DNA of 64,000 nucleotides from Aplectana chamaeleonis (Eukaryota > Nematoda > Chromadorea > Rhabditida > Cosmocercidae): assembly GCA_029168955.1 (NCBI GenBank), contig JAPDOI010000693.1, positions 245,807 to 309,806 on the forward strand, given 5' to 3'. Position numbers and translations under genes: made by a program. The notes beneath the pieces were generated by a model that made no database searches, was not told where the DNA came from, and worked only from the letters and a program-made list of their open reading frames with translations. Positions 42,460-52,810 of this stretch are shown here, one piece after another. Position 1 is the first letter of the stretch; every line of letters begins with the position of its first letter.

Positions 42460-42623
42460 TTAACATCGCGGTAAACTGTACTTTAAAAGTTGTATTCTTG
42501 CGTTGGATGTCCAGCTAAGTCGAGGTCTAAAATTCTTCACCGAAGTGACAGTTTTCACCGGATTGACCGAAAAAACCGCCTCGGTAAAACATTGGATAGA
42601 AAGTTTAGCGTTTTTTCAATTAA

Positions 42624-43120
42624 AGGCTGCAGACACGCTCGAAAATGGCATCGATTTTATGAAATAAATTAAAGGTTTGGAGCTGGTTGTATTAGGAACT
42701 GATGAAAAAACGAACGAAAACTGTGTGCAAATAGAGGAATAACGGTTATTTTGTTATCAGGTGAAAGTGGACGAGTTTTACGGCGCGCGGTCGAAACAGC
42801 GAATATTAGCAACAAAACGGTTGAGATAGAGAAGCCGATATACTCTTACAGCCTAAACTGTAAAGTTCACCCTGTTGGAAGCATCAAAAACCAGCCAAAG
42901 GGATCGTATTAGTACTATCAATCTGGACGAGTTTGTATTTTAAGGCGGGGTTGCAGAAGCTCAGGGGCGGGCTTGCAGAAATTTTTCGATTTGCATTGCT
43001 GAAACTCAGTAGTTTTGACTCGTTTTTGACGCTTCCAACGGCGTGAGCAGTCTACTAGGAGCCATGCGACTTCAGGAAAGTAGTTGGCACAACGAATGTT
43101 TTCGAGCGCGTCTGCTGCCT
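42624..43120. mobile_element. TTAA-flanked element, AGGCTGCAGACACGCTCG subfamily
   Basis: The ends AGGCTGCAGACACGCTCGAA and the complement of TTCGAGCGCGTCTGCTGCCT are flanked by TTAA (42620-42623, 43121-43124). 497 bp, non-coding. Confidence 0.8.
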
Positions 43121-43660
43121 TTAAACCCACACCCCAGATCGGATCGTATAGCGACAGACGAGTGGTGAAACTTGGTGGAATCTTTCACATTGGTCCTCCC
43201 ATGTCTTTGCGATGGTGTGTTCTCGACGCACTCAGCTCTACCATTGGTCCAAGCTACATAGCAGGGCTGTGCGTTAAAACGTTAACGTGGTAACGCATTA
43301 AAGGGTTAACGCGGTTTTTTTGGAAAATTAACGATAAACGCTTAACGAAAAAGTTCTAAAATCACGTTAATTTGGGTTCGTTAATTACGGTGGAATTACG
43401 GCACTGATTGATATGCTTCAATGGCAAATTTCAAAACTGGGGCCGTGCACTTCGAAACATTTTTGCTTGCTGTGAAATATATTGCAGACCTCAATTTAAC
43501 ATTCCATTGTCAGAAAACCTTAACAGACAGCAGCGACCGTTTATCCATACGTGTTCGAATGTGTTCTGCCAGTTTCATCATTCTCCCACGTCCCAACTTT
43601 GTGCGTATTCAACACGTATTGAGCTAACTGCAGGTCAATAGCCCGACAGTCTTCACTTAA

Positions 43661-44146
43661 AGGCAGTGTTCACGATGAAAAAAGTTTTTGAAATTCCACT
43701 AGGATTGGGTAGTGGAGGGGCTTACTGTAACGTTAACGTAGAAAGAACGCATGAAAACGAGCCAGGAAGAGCCCCAAAAGAGCCCGAAGTTGCAACTTCG
43801 AGCGCATTGAAAACCCCAAAAGCGCATCACACGCCCACCGACGTGAACAAATGAATGCTCGAGATCGTGAGATGAGCGATGATTTTCAATCATTAGCCCC
43901 GTTCTTCCCTTCATTCTCAGCTTCTCTCTTTACTCAGGTCAGCTCGCATAGATCGGCTGCAAAAGACGGAAGTTACAAGTCTCGGACAACTCGTCCACCA
44001 TGTTTCCATAGCTCAATCTTTGAGGGACCCTACCTGCGTTTACAGAAGGTCTTGTATGATTTCAGAGACACCATTGGAATCAGCACAGGGCCGTTTTCAA
44101 GATAGGCGGAAAAACAGAAAAACGATTTTCATCGTGAACACTGCCT
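43661..44146. mobile_element. TTAA-flanked element, AGGCAGTG subfamily, copy 3
   Basis: The ends AGGCAGTGTTCACGATGA and ATCGTGAACACTGCCT are flanked by TTAA (43657-43660, 44147-44150). 486 bp. The internal frame (MNARDREMSDDFQSLAPFF...) is open, as in copies at 35127 and 52056. Confidence 0.85.
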
Positions 44147-44150
44147 TTAA

Positions 44151-44480
44151 CGGCTGTGCAGAGTTGCGAGGACCAGCCGCACGCCGCCGATCGAGAGGCC
44201 AAAGGGGTCTGCAGAGTTGAAGTCGCGGCGTTGCTCAAAGCGACGAGCAGTGGTGGGTGATGAAATATCGATTAGATTCAGCGACTAGGGCGACTGACCT
44301 GGCGTGAAGGGCTACGAGGGGGCACCACAGAGTGTTTTGATGCTGCGACGATCCTGCGTCACTGCCAGCGAGCGGCAACCGACGCGGCAACGATAATGTT
44401 TGGAAACATTTTTGTCGCCGCGTCAAGTATGACGCTCGGCGACCAGTCGCCGGTCGGTGCAACTCTGCAGAACCCTTAAG
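44151..44480. mobile_element. GC-rich miniature element directly adjoining a TTAA element
   Basis: The left CGGCTGTGCAGAGTTGC pairs with the complement of the right GCAACTCTGCAGAACCC. An internal second copy TCTGCAGAGTTG lies at 44207-44218. It begins at the TTAA that closes the element at 43661-44146. Confidence 0.5.
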
Positions 44481-45909
44481 GGCGTGATCTAAACCTGACG
44501 CTGCATTTGGCACGAAGGCTTCGCGGAATTGCAGCGCTGATCTCGCTAGGGTAGCTCTTTTTACAAATACATTCGCTCTCATTCATTCGACTTCACATTT
44601 TGCTATGAAGAGCTCTTACTGATTTGATATGCTTCAAGAGTTCAGGAAATATTTTTTGAAAAATAGTACGCCCAAAAGGCTGTGAAGAGAACATGGATTT
44701 TACGTCCAGTAAAGTGATTATGCCTGTATTATATTTTTCGAAGCACCGAAAATAGCAGACGGTTTGCGGTAGTCGCATAAATCGCAACTGTCACACGTTG
44801 GAACAAAAAAAAACTAGTAAAACTAAAAACCGAAAAACCAAAGTTGGAATAAAACGGCAAAAGGTCTTCAGAAGATCGAATTTATAGAGAAATTATGAAA
44901 AAGGGGCATCAATCGATCGACGGCAGCATTCCATGCTGGCGATGGAAATGCTTGAGAGCATTTTCTGCCGCTTCTCGCTGACGGCGTCGCTCAGGGAGAC
45001 GCTGTTGTCGCAGCCGCAAAAACACTGCGAGGTCCCCGCCCCGCTGTCGCACGACACGATGCCGACCTTGTCCGCTGCGTGGCGTCCCCTATTCTCCATA
45101 ATTTCCCTGCCGCAGCGAGACACGCCGCGGTTCTACTCTGCAGAGCGCTTTGCGGTTTTGGTGAAGAAAAAGGCTGTACTCACAGCTAAACACGTCATGC
45201 ATGACCTGTTCAGCAGTGCAGCAAACGTGATGAAACACATATGGATAAACGGTCGCTGCTACCTGTTTAGGAGGCCCCTTCGTTTATCTATTGTTTATCT
45301 ATTTTAGTTAATTCTTCTCAATATCGAAGAATTCCATTTCGTGTTCCTAAAAAGAAATGGGAGATCTAATCTACCTCGAGTAAGGCACCAAACGAGGGTT
45401 GGGAGCCGGGATATAAGGCCAGGTTACCAAATTTGGTGGATCGCACTACAGACTGAGCCGAGGAACGGAATAAAATCTGCGTCAAGTGTGCACACATACA
45501 AAACCAAACCGAAGTGCGGCGAAAGCCGCAGGTTATAGAGCTTTTGAGCAAGGTTTCAAGGATATCATTCTACGCTTATTTGTTGTGAGGATGAAGACTC
45601 TACATATGAGTTTATTCGCAACGTTTCGATATGTAATATCGTCTTCAGGCCAACTGAAATTATCACAAATCGTTCTACGTTTGCCATCCAGTGTAGCACA
45701 GCACTTGCCAACACGTTCCAGACACTCCTTCTGGAATCCGGTCCACTTTCTACGGCATCCTGTTCACAATTTTCCAGGTTGCATTGCATCCTTCACATGT
45801 TCTTATCACTCCTTACACGGCGCACTCTGCACATGGAACGCTACTCAGTTTCTACCACGCTTCGCACGCTCTACATAAAGCGCTACTGCCACTCTATGGG
45901 CGCACGCCC

Positions 45910-46150
45910 TCATGAAGCGCTAACCATTTTTTCACGACGTCCTGCTGACTTCATCTTAGCGCCCACCCACTTTCCGCAACGTCTTCATCTAAAGCACTAC
46001 CTACTTATCATGACTCCCTGTTGACGTCATCATAAGCTCTACCTACTTTCCATGGCATCATCTGAAGGCCTACTCCTTTTCCACGAAGTCCTGGCTAGGT
46101 CATCTAGAGCCCCACCCATTTTCCACGACGTCCTGCTGACGTCAATTGAA
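45910..46150. repeat. Diverged ~58-bp tandem repeat
   Basis: Units contain CCACCCATTTTCCACGACGT followed by CCTGCTGACGTCAT and AGC(A/T)C. Four or five units are discernible, the last near 46110-46145 best preserved. Confidence 0.55.
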
Positions 46151-46510
46151 GGTATATTTTACTTTTTCCGGGACCTCCGATGATTTATCGATTTTGTTTG
46201 TTTTAAAAGTATGTTTGTGTTTAAAAGGTAATGTTGTAATGTTTGTTTACAGGTAATGTTTTAAAAGTTGTTAACAAAATCCAAATTTAACGTGTTAACG
46301 CAGTAAAGGGTTAACGCGGCTTTTTCCCTAGAATTAACGATGAACGCTTAACGAAAAATTAAATTTTTATTAACGCACACCCCTGCTACATAGAGTTCGC
46401 GCAATTATTTTAGTATGATGAACTCAGATAAACACAGCCCACTTCCCGCCGGCCAAGTCGGGCATAGTCGACTTCGCGCGGCTCCAATTTTGTGGGCGTG
46501 GCACGGCGCC

Positions 46511-47581
46511 CCACTTCCCGCGGAGAGAGAGGCTTCCCAGTGTCGGTCGGCAGTCGGCTATTTCTGGGGGTAATCGAACACTCACTCATCGATTCCCACT
46601 TTGATATCATCATTGCACCACCCACTAGAGTGGAGCCAATGAACGATTGCTAAGCAGAGAACGCTGTGTTGAGACTCTTTCCAAAGCACGCGCTGTGTGC
46701 GACGCTGGTCTTGGGCTGGTGAACCACTGTCCGTTAATGGCATCTGCGAATGGGAAGACTGCAAGGACCAGTGAGTGTAGGAAGCTTCCCCGTATAAGCT
46801 CACTCCTTACTTGTCAAGAGCAAAATCCCCAGAAGCGGATTTTTGAAATTTTGGTTCAGCAGACCTTTACTTAAAGGGTGATTTTTGAATGTGCCGCGAA
46901 CTGTTTTAAGACTGTTTTCTGTCAGTCATCAGATTAGCCGTAAGGCGGTGGCAGAAGGGCCGCAGAGTGCTTGTTCACTGTGTACGGCCAGTCAACGAAA
47001 TGGCGCTTCCGACTGCCCGCGACCGATTTATTGGCCTTTCGCGGGAGGGGTCACGGGACGCCGGCTAGTGGTACCGCGGGAAGTGTGATGTCTCTATCTG
47101 AGCACTTCCCGCGGATAGAGAGGCTTTATTGCCTTCCCGCGGAGTGTCGGCCGGCAGTCGGCTATTCCTGGGGATCATCGGACACTCACTCATCGATTCC
47201 CACTTTGATATCATCATTGCACCACCCACTAGTGTGGAGCCAATGAACGATTGCTGAGCAGAGAACGCTGTGTTGAGACTCTTTCCAAAACACGCGTTTT
47301 GTGCGACGCTGGTTTTGGGTAGGTGAGCCACTGTTCGTTGATGGCATCTCCGCATGAGAAGACCGCAAGAACCAGTGAGTGTAGGAAGTTTCTCCGTGAA
47401 AGCTCACTCCTTACTTTTCAAGAGCAGTTCAAGATGAAATGCCCAGAAGGGAGTTTTTGAAATTTTGTTCTAACAGACCTTTACTTAAAAGGTGATTTTT
47501 GAATGTGCCGCGAACTGTTTTAGGACTGTCTTCTGTCAGTCATCAGATTAACCGTAAGGCGGTGGCAGAAGGGCCGCAGAA
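46511..47581. repeat. Direct duplication of a ~460-480-bp unit
   Basis: 46511-46967 and 47101-47581 are about 90% alike from CTTCCCGCGGAG through CGGTGGCAGAAGGGCCGCAG. The 133-bp linker contains two more CCGCGG-containing motifs. Each unit contains TGATTTTTGA, which resembles an Sm-site, but no snRNA family is recognised. Open frames in the units are not maintained. It could be a tandemly duplicated non-coding gene or an old repeat. Confidence 0.65.
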
Positions 47582-47589
47582 GTACCGAA

Positions 47590-47873
47590 CAGAGATGAGC
47601 GGAATTCTACATTTTGGGTTCCGAGACCCGCAGTTAAGAGCGGTTTTTGCCTTTAGCATTCCACTTTCCGAAGTGCTGCGGAACGCGAAAATTTCGAATC
47701 TATTGATATAGGAGCAGCCTATCAACAAATTCAAAACTTTTTTGCGTTTCGCGTTCCTAAATCCGCATAGTCGCACGCTTTGGGCGTTTCGCTCCCGATT
47801 TCTGGAACCCTACAGAAAAGGTTTGTGTCGAAACCCGATTCCCGAAATTTAGGTTTTATTCCGCTCATCCCTG
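47590..47873. mobile_element. 284-bp element with CAGAGATGAGCGGAA ends, copy 2
   Basis: CAGAGATGAGCGGAATT and the complement of ATTCCGCTCATCCCTG are inverted ends. The interior resembles 39923-40222 in reverse complement. It lies directly after the second unit of the preceding duplication. No convincing TSD. Confidence 0.6.
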
Positions 47874-48069
47874 GACTGGCCATTGAATCTTTTATTGTTC
47901 ATTGAATATGTATGGTTTGCGCTATGAGATAGAATTTTTATAAAATGGGACCCATTTTCATTAAACGGTGCGAAATCGTGTTTCTGCTCAGAAAACCAAT
48001 CAATGCCGTTCTCCAGTTTGATTGGAGTGGGGTTTCAGCTTTCGAATCCAGGGAAAATAGTAGAAGTAC

Positions 48070-48301
48070 AGTTCAACTCCGCATTGCCGTTCAGTCCGCA
48101 AAGTGCACGGTGATTGCGAAAGAGTGCTGCGGCGCGGTTGCGAGTATTCTTAGACAGGGATGTGGGATCACCCGGGCGGTTTTTGCCCTTGGTGCCCGGG
48201 TGATCCCCTCGCCCGGGTGATCCCACATCCCTGTCTGAGGATACTCGCAACCGCGCCGCAGCACGCTTTCGCAATAAGCGTGCACTTTGCGGAGTTGAAC
48301 T
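48070..48301. mobile_element. Palindromic GC-rich miniature element, copy 2
   Basis: The ends AGTTCAACTCCGC and GCGGAGTTGAACT are perfect. Arms of about 100 bp surround a GGTGCCCGGGTGATC core. The left arm has an extra 17 bp (TTGCCGTTCAGTCCGCA) compared with the right. It is related to 18825-19047. Confidence 0.75.
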
Positions 48302-48739
48302 ATATGTAAACGCGAGTCCTTGAAAATAGGAAAAGTGACGGTATCGTTATAAAACGAATTGTATGCAGCCATTGAAGAAATGGTCATGTCTAATTTACGT
48401 TTTTCTTTTTTTCTAGAAAAGGCCAGTACAATGGTGAGTCACCATTCTTAGCTCTTGTGAACCCTGCCTTTCGTACTAGCTCGCTACCACATCACTCTGC
48501 TGGCCCACAATCTCAGAAAAATGAAAACATATTACATGTAAAATAAAAGGCTTGAATTAACATACATGTAATATAAATTGGCCAATGTATATTACTTGCA
48601 AATTATCTCGACCGATGTATGTTACATGTAATATATCGGTCCCTCGCTCTCAGGCCAAATGTCACACGTAATATGTTTTTGATGGTGAAAACATAATACT
48701 TGTAACATAAGAGTCGATTACAATATACTTGTAATATTA

Positions 48740-50019
48740 GGTCTAGAAGTTAATTTCCGCGTTTTTTTACGCTTTTTACACTATTGAAAACTGGACATAC
48801 TTAAACAAAATTTTTATTCAAAATACTTTCCGTCATTAATAACAACCATTTCCCAGAGTTTGGGTAACTTATGGATTCCATCATAATAAAATTTTTCTGG
48901 TTTGGCCTCCACCCATTCATCGAGCCATTTTTTGACATCTTGACGATCTTGAAAGCGCTGCTCCGCTAGACCATGCGCCATTGACCGGAAAAGGTGATAA
49001 TCCGACGGGGCGATGTCTGGAGAGTACGGCGGGTGCGGTAAGACTTCCCATTTGAACTCTTTTAGCGTATCCTTTACCGTTCGAGCAACATGAGGTCGAG
49101 CGTTATCATGAAGCAATATGACTTTTTCGTGTCGACTCGCCCATTCTGGTCTCTTTGCTTCGATTTCATGCCGCAATTGCGCTAGTTGATGTTGATAGCG
49201 ATTCGCAGTAACTGTTTCGCCAGGTTGAAGAAGTTCATAGTACAGTATACCGCGTTGATCCCACCATATGCACAGTAAGACCTTCTTCCCGTGGATGTTT
49301 GGTTTTGCGGTCGAAGTTGTTGTTTCACCAGGACTAACCCACGATTTTCTTCGCTTCGGATTGTCGTAGTACACCCACTTTTCATCGCCAGTTATGATGC
49401 GGTGTAAAAAGACTTTCTTTGGAATCGGTCCAACAAGATTTGTGAAGTTGTTTTTCTCTGCTCTTTGTTGCGTTCTGAGAGCTCATAGGGGATCCATTTT
49501 CCTTCCTTTTGAATCTTCCCCATTGCCTTCAATCGAATAGAAATTGCTTTTGGGTGACGCCGAGAGATGCCGCGAGCTGTTCTTGCGTTTGAGCCGAATC
49601 TTGATCCAACAAAGCCTGAAGTTCTTCGTCTTCGAACTTTTTTGGCTGTCCTGGTCGATCTTTGTCCTTAACGTCAAAATCACCCGATTTGAAACGCTGA
49701 AACCATTCTTGGCAGGTTCTTATGGATGGAGCAGCATCCCCGTAAGCTTGGGCAAGCATTTGGTGCGCGTCAGTGGCTTTCTTCTTGAGATGAAAAAGGA
49801 AAAGGAGAGCTTCCCGCAAATGGCGTTTTTCCGGCACAAAAGTTGACATATTCTGAAACTAAAATAATACTTTTTTATAAGGTACGTGAAGCAAGTTATA
49901 TATCAATAGAAAGCTGATAATACAGTGAGCATTATAACATAAAATTCGTTATATAAAAATAATTTTATTTTTTACAAAATATCAATAACAACAAAAACGC
50001 GGAAATTAACTTCTAGACC
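48740..50019 (-). mobile_element. Full-length mariner element (1280 bp)
   Basis: The termini GGTCTAGAAGTTAATTTCC and onward match perfectly for about 27 b on both sides and are bordered by TA at 48738-48739 and 50020-50021. The length is typical of mariner (~1.3 kb). The transposase runs on the minus strand. Perfect ends and TSD suggest a relatively recent insertion even though the gene is broken. Confidence 0.95.
48814..49849 (-). pseudogene. Mariner transposase, two frameshifts
   Basis: The ATG at 49849 begins MSTFVPEKRHLREALLF, followed by the helix-turn-helix region (CQEWFQRFKSGDFDVKDKD) and linker. A 1-nt deletion near 49547-49552 and a second near 49452-49457 break the frame; between them one frame is fully open. 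The C-terminal frame (from before 49374 to the stop at 48814) carries the catalytic triad: Asp in TGDEKW (49384-49386), Asp in LLHDNARPH, and Asp in YSPDIAPSDYHLF, the last two separated by 34 residues (D34D). Sequence style matches the cecropia-type group that includes Hsmar1 and hookworm bandit. Only these two lesions are visible. Confidence 0.9.
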
Positions 50020-50319
50020 TAATACATCTCAGTCAATGTAAGTTACATGTGAATTATCTCTACTCAAGTAAATTACATGTAGTATAAGTGTAACATAATT
50101 CAAATATCTCTAGCAACTGAGGGCCCATGCTGACCACTTTCTGCAAACCTGCACAGCATACGGGCCGCCTCATACGTTAGCCATGAGCGCAGGCCCATTG
50201 TATTGTCTTTCGACAGTGGTCACTGCCCTGGCCGAGTCGTTGATCTCGCTCCTCATGGTCCGTTTTAATCGTGTGGAGGATTAGAGGAGCGACATACAAT
50301 ATTTTTGAGCAAAGCCTAA

Positions 50320-50510
50320 GCCCACTGCTTCTTGTATGAAGCTGTGGGATTCAAGCTTCCTGCTTCAATCATGAAGCGGCTAGCTTTAAGCTCTTGGGGT
50401 GTTCAAAAGAGCTTAAAGCTCGCTGATTCTTTTCTGAAGCGGTGGCTTGGAACTTCCAGCTCCAACCCTTAAAGCATCGAGCTTCAACTTGCAGCTTTAA
50501 ATAAGTTACA
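50320..50510. repeat. AGCTT/GAAGC-rich low-complexity patch
   Basis: More than ten AAGCTT, GAAGC or AGCTTTAA-type words are clustered, with local inverted pairs such as TTTAAGCTCTTG and AAGAGCTTAAA. Confidence 0.45.
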
Positions 50511-50999
50511 TGAAATATAAGTGTATGTTACATGTAATATAAGTGTATATTACATGTAATATAAGTGTATATTACATGTAATATAGTGTAGGTTACATGC
50601 GATATAAAAGGTAATATACTTGGAATGTCTCAAGTATCTTTACAATTTATATGACATATAACATGTTTTCATTTTTCTGAGACCGTCACCCAGAATATTG
50701 GATTTTTCTAAGAGTTACACCTTCAAGCACTCTAGACAAACTTAAATCGGAGCATAAGGTAAAATAGCAGCCGCACGGATTGTCAAACAGTTCATTTGAA
50801 AAAAAATGGCGAAAGCTGTAAATGAGACGATTCCGGGTTCTCTGAGATATTATATTTATCTAACTAACTGCCACGCTGTGCAGATATTTTCATTATCAAC
50901 GAGTAGCAAAAGTGTTCCTAGCAAAGAGTGCGTAAAACCGGTATCAAATACACACAAAAAAAGAACCGGAAAGCGGACACGGCTAGGATTCTGTGTCCT

Positions 51000-51107
51000 T
51001 ATTCATGAAACTACGGGAGCCTCCCGGGAAGGTTTATAGAACCAGTCGATGTATGGGATTGGCGGACTTTGGACCCTCCCGGGAGGCTCCCGTAGTTTGA
51101 TGAATAC
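51000..51107. mobile_element. 108-bp palindromic miniature element
   Basis: CTACGGGAGCCTCCCGGGA on the left is mirrored by TCCCGGGAGGCTCCCGTAG on the right, extended by TATTCATGAAA/TTTGATGAATA. Confidence 0.65.
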
Positions 51108-51166
51108 AGCCACTGGTTTCCTTGACCACTGTACAGCAGGAACTGGGTGCGTGACGTGATTGTCTA

Positions 51167-51445
51167 CTGTGCTTTTCTGGGTCAAATTCCGGTCCGCAAT
51201 TGCGTCTCGACACGCTTTGCGGCCGCGCGCATTTGAGTCGGAAGAGTTTCCAGCGCAGCAGCGGCCGATCTGTTGACTCTAGGTGGGTTTTAGAAACTGA
51301 AAAGTAATTAAAATTGGAGAAAACTGTATAAAGAAGCCATATCGAGTCGGCTTTGGCGCTGGAAACTCGACTGACTCGAGCGCGTGCGGCCGCAAAGCGT
51401 GTCGAGACGCAATTGCGGACCGGAATTTGGCTCAGATAAGCACAG
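51167..51445. mobile_element. 279-bp TA-flanked miniature element, copy 1
   Basis: The ends CTGTGCTTTTCTGGGTC and the complement of GGCTCAGATAAGCACAG are flanked by TA (51165-51166, 51446-51447). The arms contain ACGCTTTGCGGCCGC. The second copy is at 60280-60548. Confidence 0.8.
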
Positions 51446-51447
51446 TA

Positions 51448-52050
51448 CTCGCAGTGACGCAGGGAGAGCCATAGTTCTTGAGACTCTCCATTGGCTGTCA
51501 TACTCGGGAACAGGGTCAGGCGTGGCACTGGGATCGGTCGGTGGAGAGTGCGCCCACCCCAGCGGGTGGTTCGTCACTGCAGCCAACCTTCCCGTATAAA
51601 ATTAGATTTTTTCGTTTCCTTTTTCTACTTCCTTTTCTACATTTTCATTTTGAAAAATATCCAAGAGAGAAAATCCATCACTATTCCCTTTATTAGCTGG
51701 CTCGTTCTCGGTTCAATCAAGTGCTAGGAGCCTCAAACTCGGGCTGTGAATATTACTCGTAAAAAGCTTTGAAATAAACTCCCTACAGGCAGGACAAACG
51801 AGAAACTGTTTTTTTCTGATACGTGGAAGCACTCCGGTAGAAATTTTGGGCAACTTTGACGCTGGAAATGGCACATTGATCTGTTTCTTCTCTGCTGATA
51901 TGAGGTGGCGAGTGGTTCTCAACAAAAGTTGTACTGGAAAATATCACGCAATCTATCAAAAAAGGTTCACCGAAATTTTCCTAAATGGTATGATACCGGT
52001 TTTAGGGGTGCGAATCCCATTGTACGATTTTAGGCATCCCAGTGGCTTCG
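51448..52050. other. No recognisable gene
   Basis: Short frames at 51478-51730 and 51713-51925 have no recognisable domain. No repeat unit seen. Confidence 0.4.
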
Positions 52051-52055
52051 GTTAA

Positions 52056-52541
52056 AGGCAGTGTTCACGATATAAATCGTTGTACCGTTTTTTTGCCTAT
52101 CTTGAAAAGAGCCCCATGCTGATTCCAATGATATCTCTGAAGTCGTACAAGACCTTCTGGGAACGGAGTTATGGTCCCTCAAAGATTGAGCTAAGGAAAC
52201 CTGGTGGACGAGTTGTCCGAGGCTTGTAACTTCCGTCTTTTGCAGCCGATCTATGCGAGCTGACCTGAGTAAAGAGAGAAGCTGAGAATGAAGGGAAGAA
52301 CGGGGCTAATGATTGGAAATCATCGCTCATCTCACGATCTTGAGCATTCATTTGTTCACGTCGGTGGGCGTGGGTTGCGCTTTGGGGTTTGCCTTGCGCT
52401 CGAAGTGGCAACTACGGGCTCTTTTGGAGCTTTTCCTGGCTCGTTTTCAAGCGTTCTTTCAACGTCAACGTTACAGTGTGTCCCTCCACTACCCATCTCC
52501 AAGTGGAAACTGAAACACATTTTTTATCGTGAACACTGCTT
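52056..52541. mobile_element. TTAA-flanked element, AGGCAGTG subfamily, copy 4 (inverted)
   Basis: The ends AGGCAGTGTTCACGATAT and ATCGTGAACACTGCTT are flanked by TTAA (52052-52055, 52542-52545). 486 bp. The internal frame with MSDDFQSLAPFFPSF is on the minus strand here. Confidence 0.8.
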
Positions 52542-52810
52542 TTAAATGAGGAGCTATGGGTTTCAAACTCGGGTTGTGAATAGTAATAGTGAGACGCTTC
52601 GAATTAAACGCCTTGTGGACAGCATCTACCAGAAAGAAGTTTGTTCTTACACCTGATTATTTGAAGTCCGAAGACTTGTTCAGAAAAAATGTTAAAATAT
52701 CGCTTTCGAAAGGCTGCAAATCGTTCCTAAACCATTTCTGTAAAGATCAGAAAACTACTTTTCCTCGAAATTGCCTACCTCCATGCTCAGTACTTTTTCG
52801 AACTCACCCT

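Larger units (their letters stand above)
40970..42490. mobile_element. GGTGCGGTTGCGGTC foldback element with nested TTAA elements
   Basis: The left arm (ACAGTTTACCGC, GGTTGCGGTCACACACTAAA, CCTGGCTCTTTGCCAGA) is mirrored by the right arm, which reaches 41457 and continues after the 992-bp insertion as CATCGCGGTAAACTGT at 42464-42480. The internal inverted repeat around GGGTGAGTTG/ACTCACCCAG matches the copy at 15050-15455. Confidence 0.65.
43262..46385. mobile_element. hAT-type element, perfect 8-bp TSD, with nested elements
   Basis: The left terminus CAGGGCTGTGCGTTAA and the right terminus TTAACGCACACCCCTG are flanked by CTACATAG at 43254-43261 and 46386-46393. Subterminal regions are AACGTTAACG/GTTAACGCGG-rich at both ends (43275-43390, 46280-46375). 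It contains a TTAA element (43661-44146), a GC-rich miniature element (44151-44480) and a tandem repeat (45910-46150). No complete transposase frame is seen. Confidence 0.85.
48511..50682. mobile_element. Element built of ACATGTAATATA repeats, hosting a mariner
   Basis: The ends TCTCAGAAAAATGAAAACAT and the complement of ATGTTTTCATTTTTCTGAGA are near-perfect inverted repeats. Inside, TTACATGTAATATAAGTGTA-type units recur at 48530-48735 and 50035-50640, with a ~22-bp tandem array at 50510-50610. Removing the mariner leaves about 890 bp. TSD not clear. Confidence 0.7.

Noticed and set aside
44893..45307. Cys-rich or mixed frames on both strands in a GC-rich patch within the 3.1-kb hAT element
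   Set aside because: No transposase or other domain is recognisable and both strands are open; retained only as a question in the findings.
46511..47581. snRNA genes (because of TGATTTTTGA and tandem arrangement)
   Set aside because: No conserved U1, U2, U4, U5 or U6 sequence can be recognised; kept only as a possibility in the findings.
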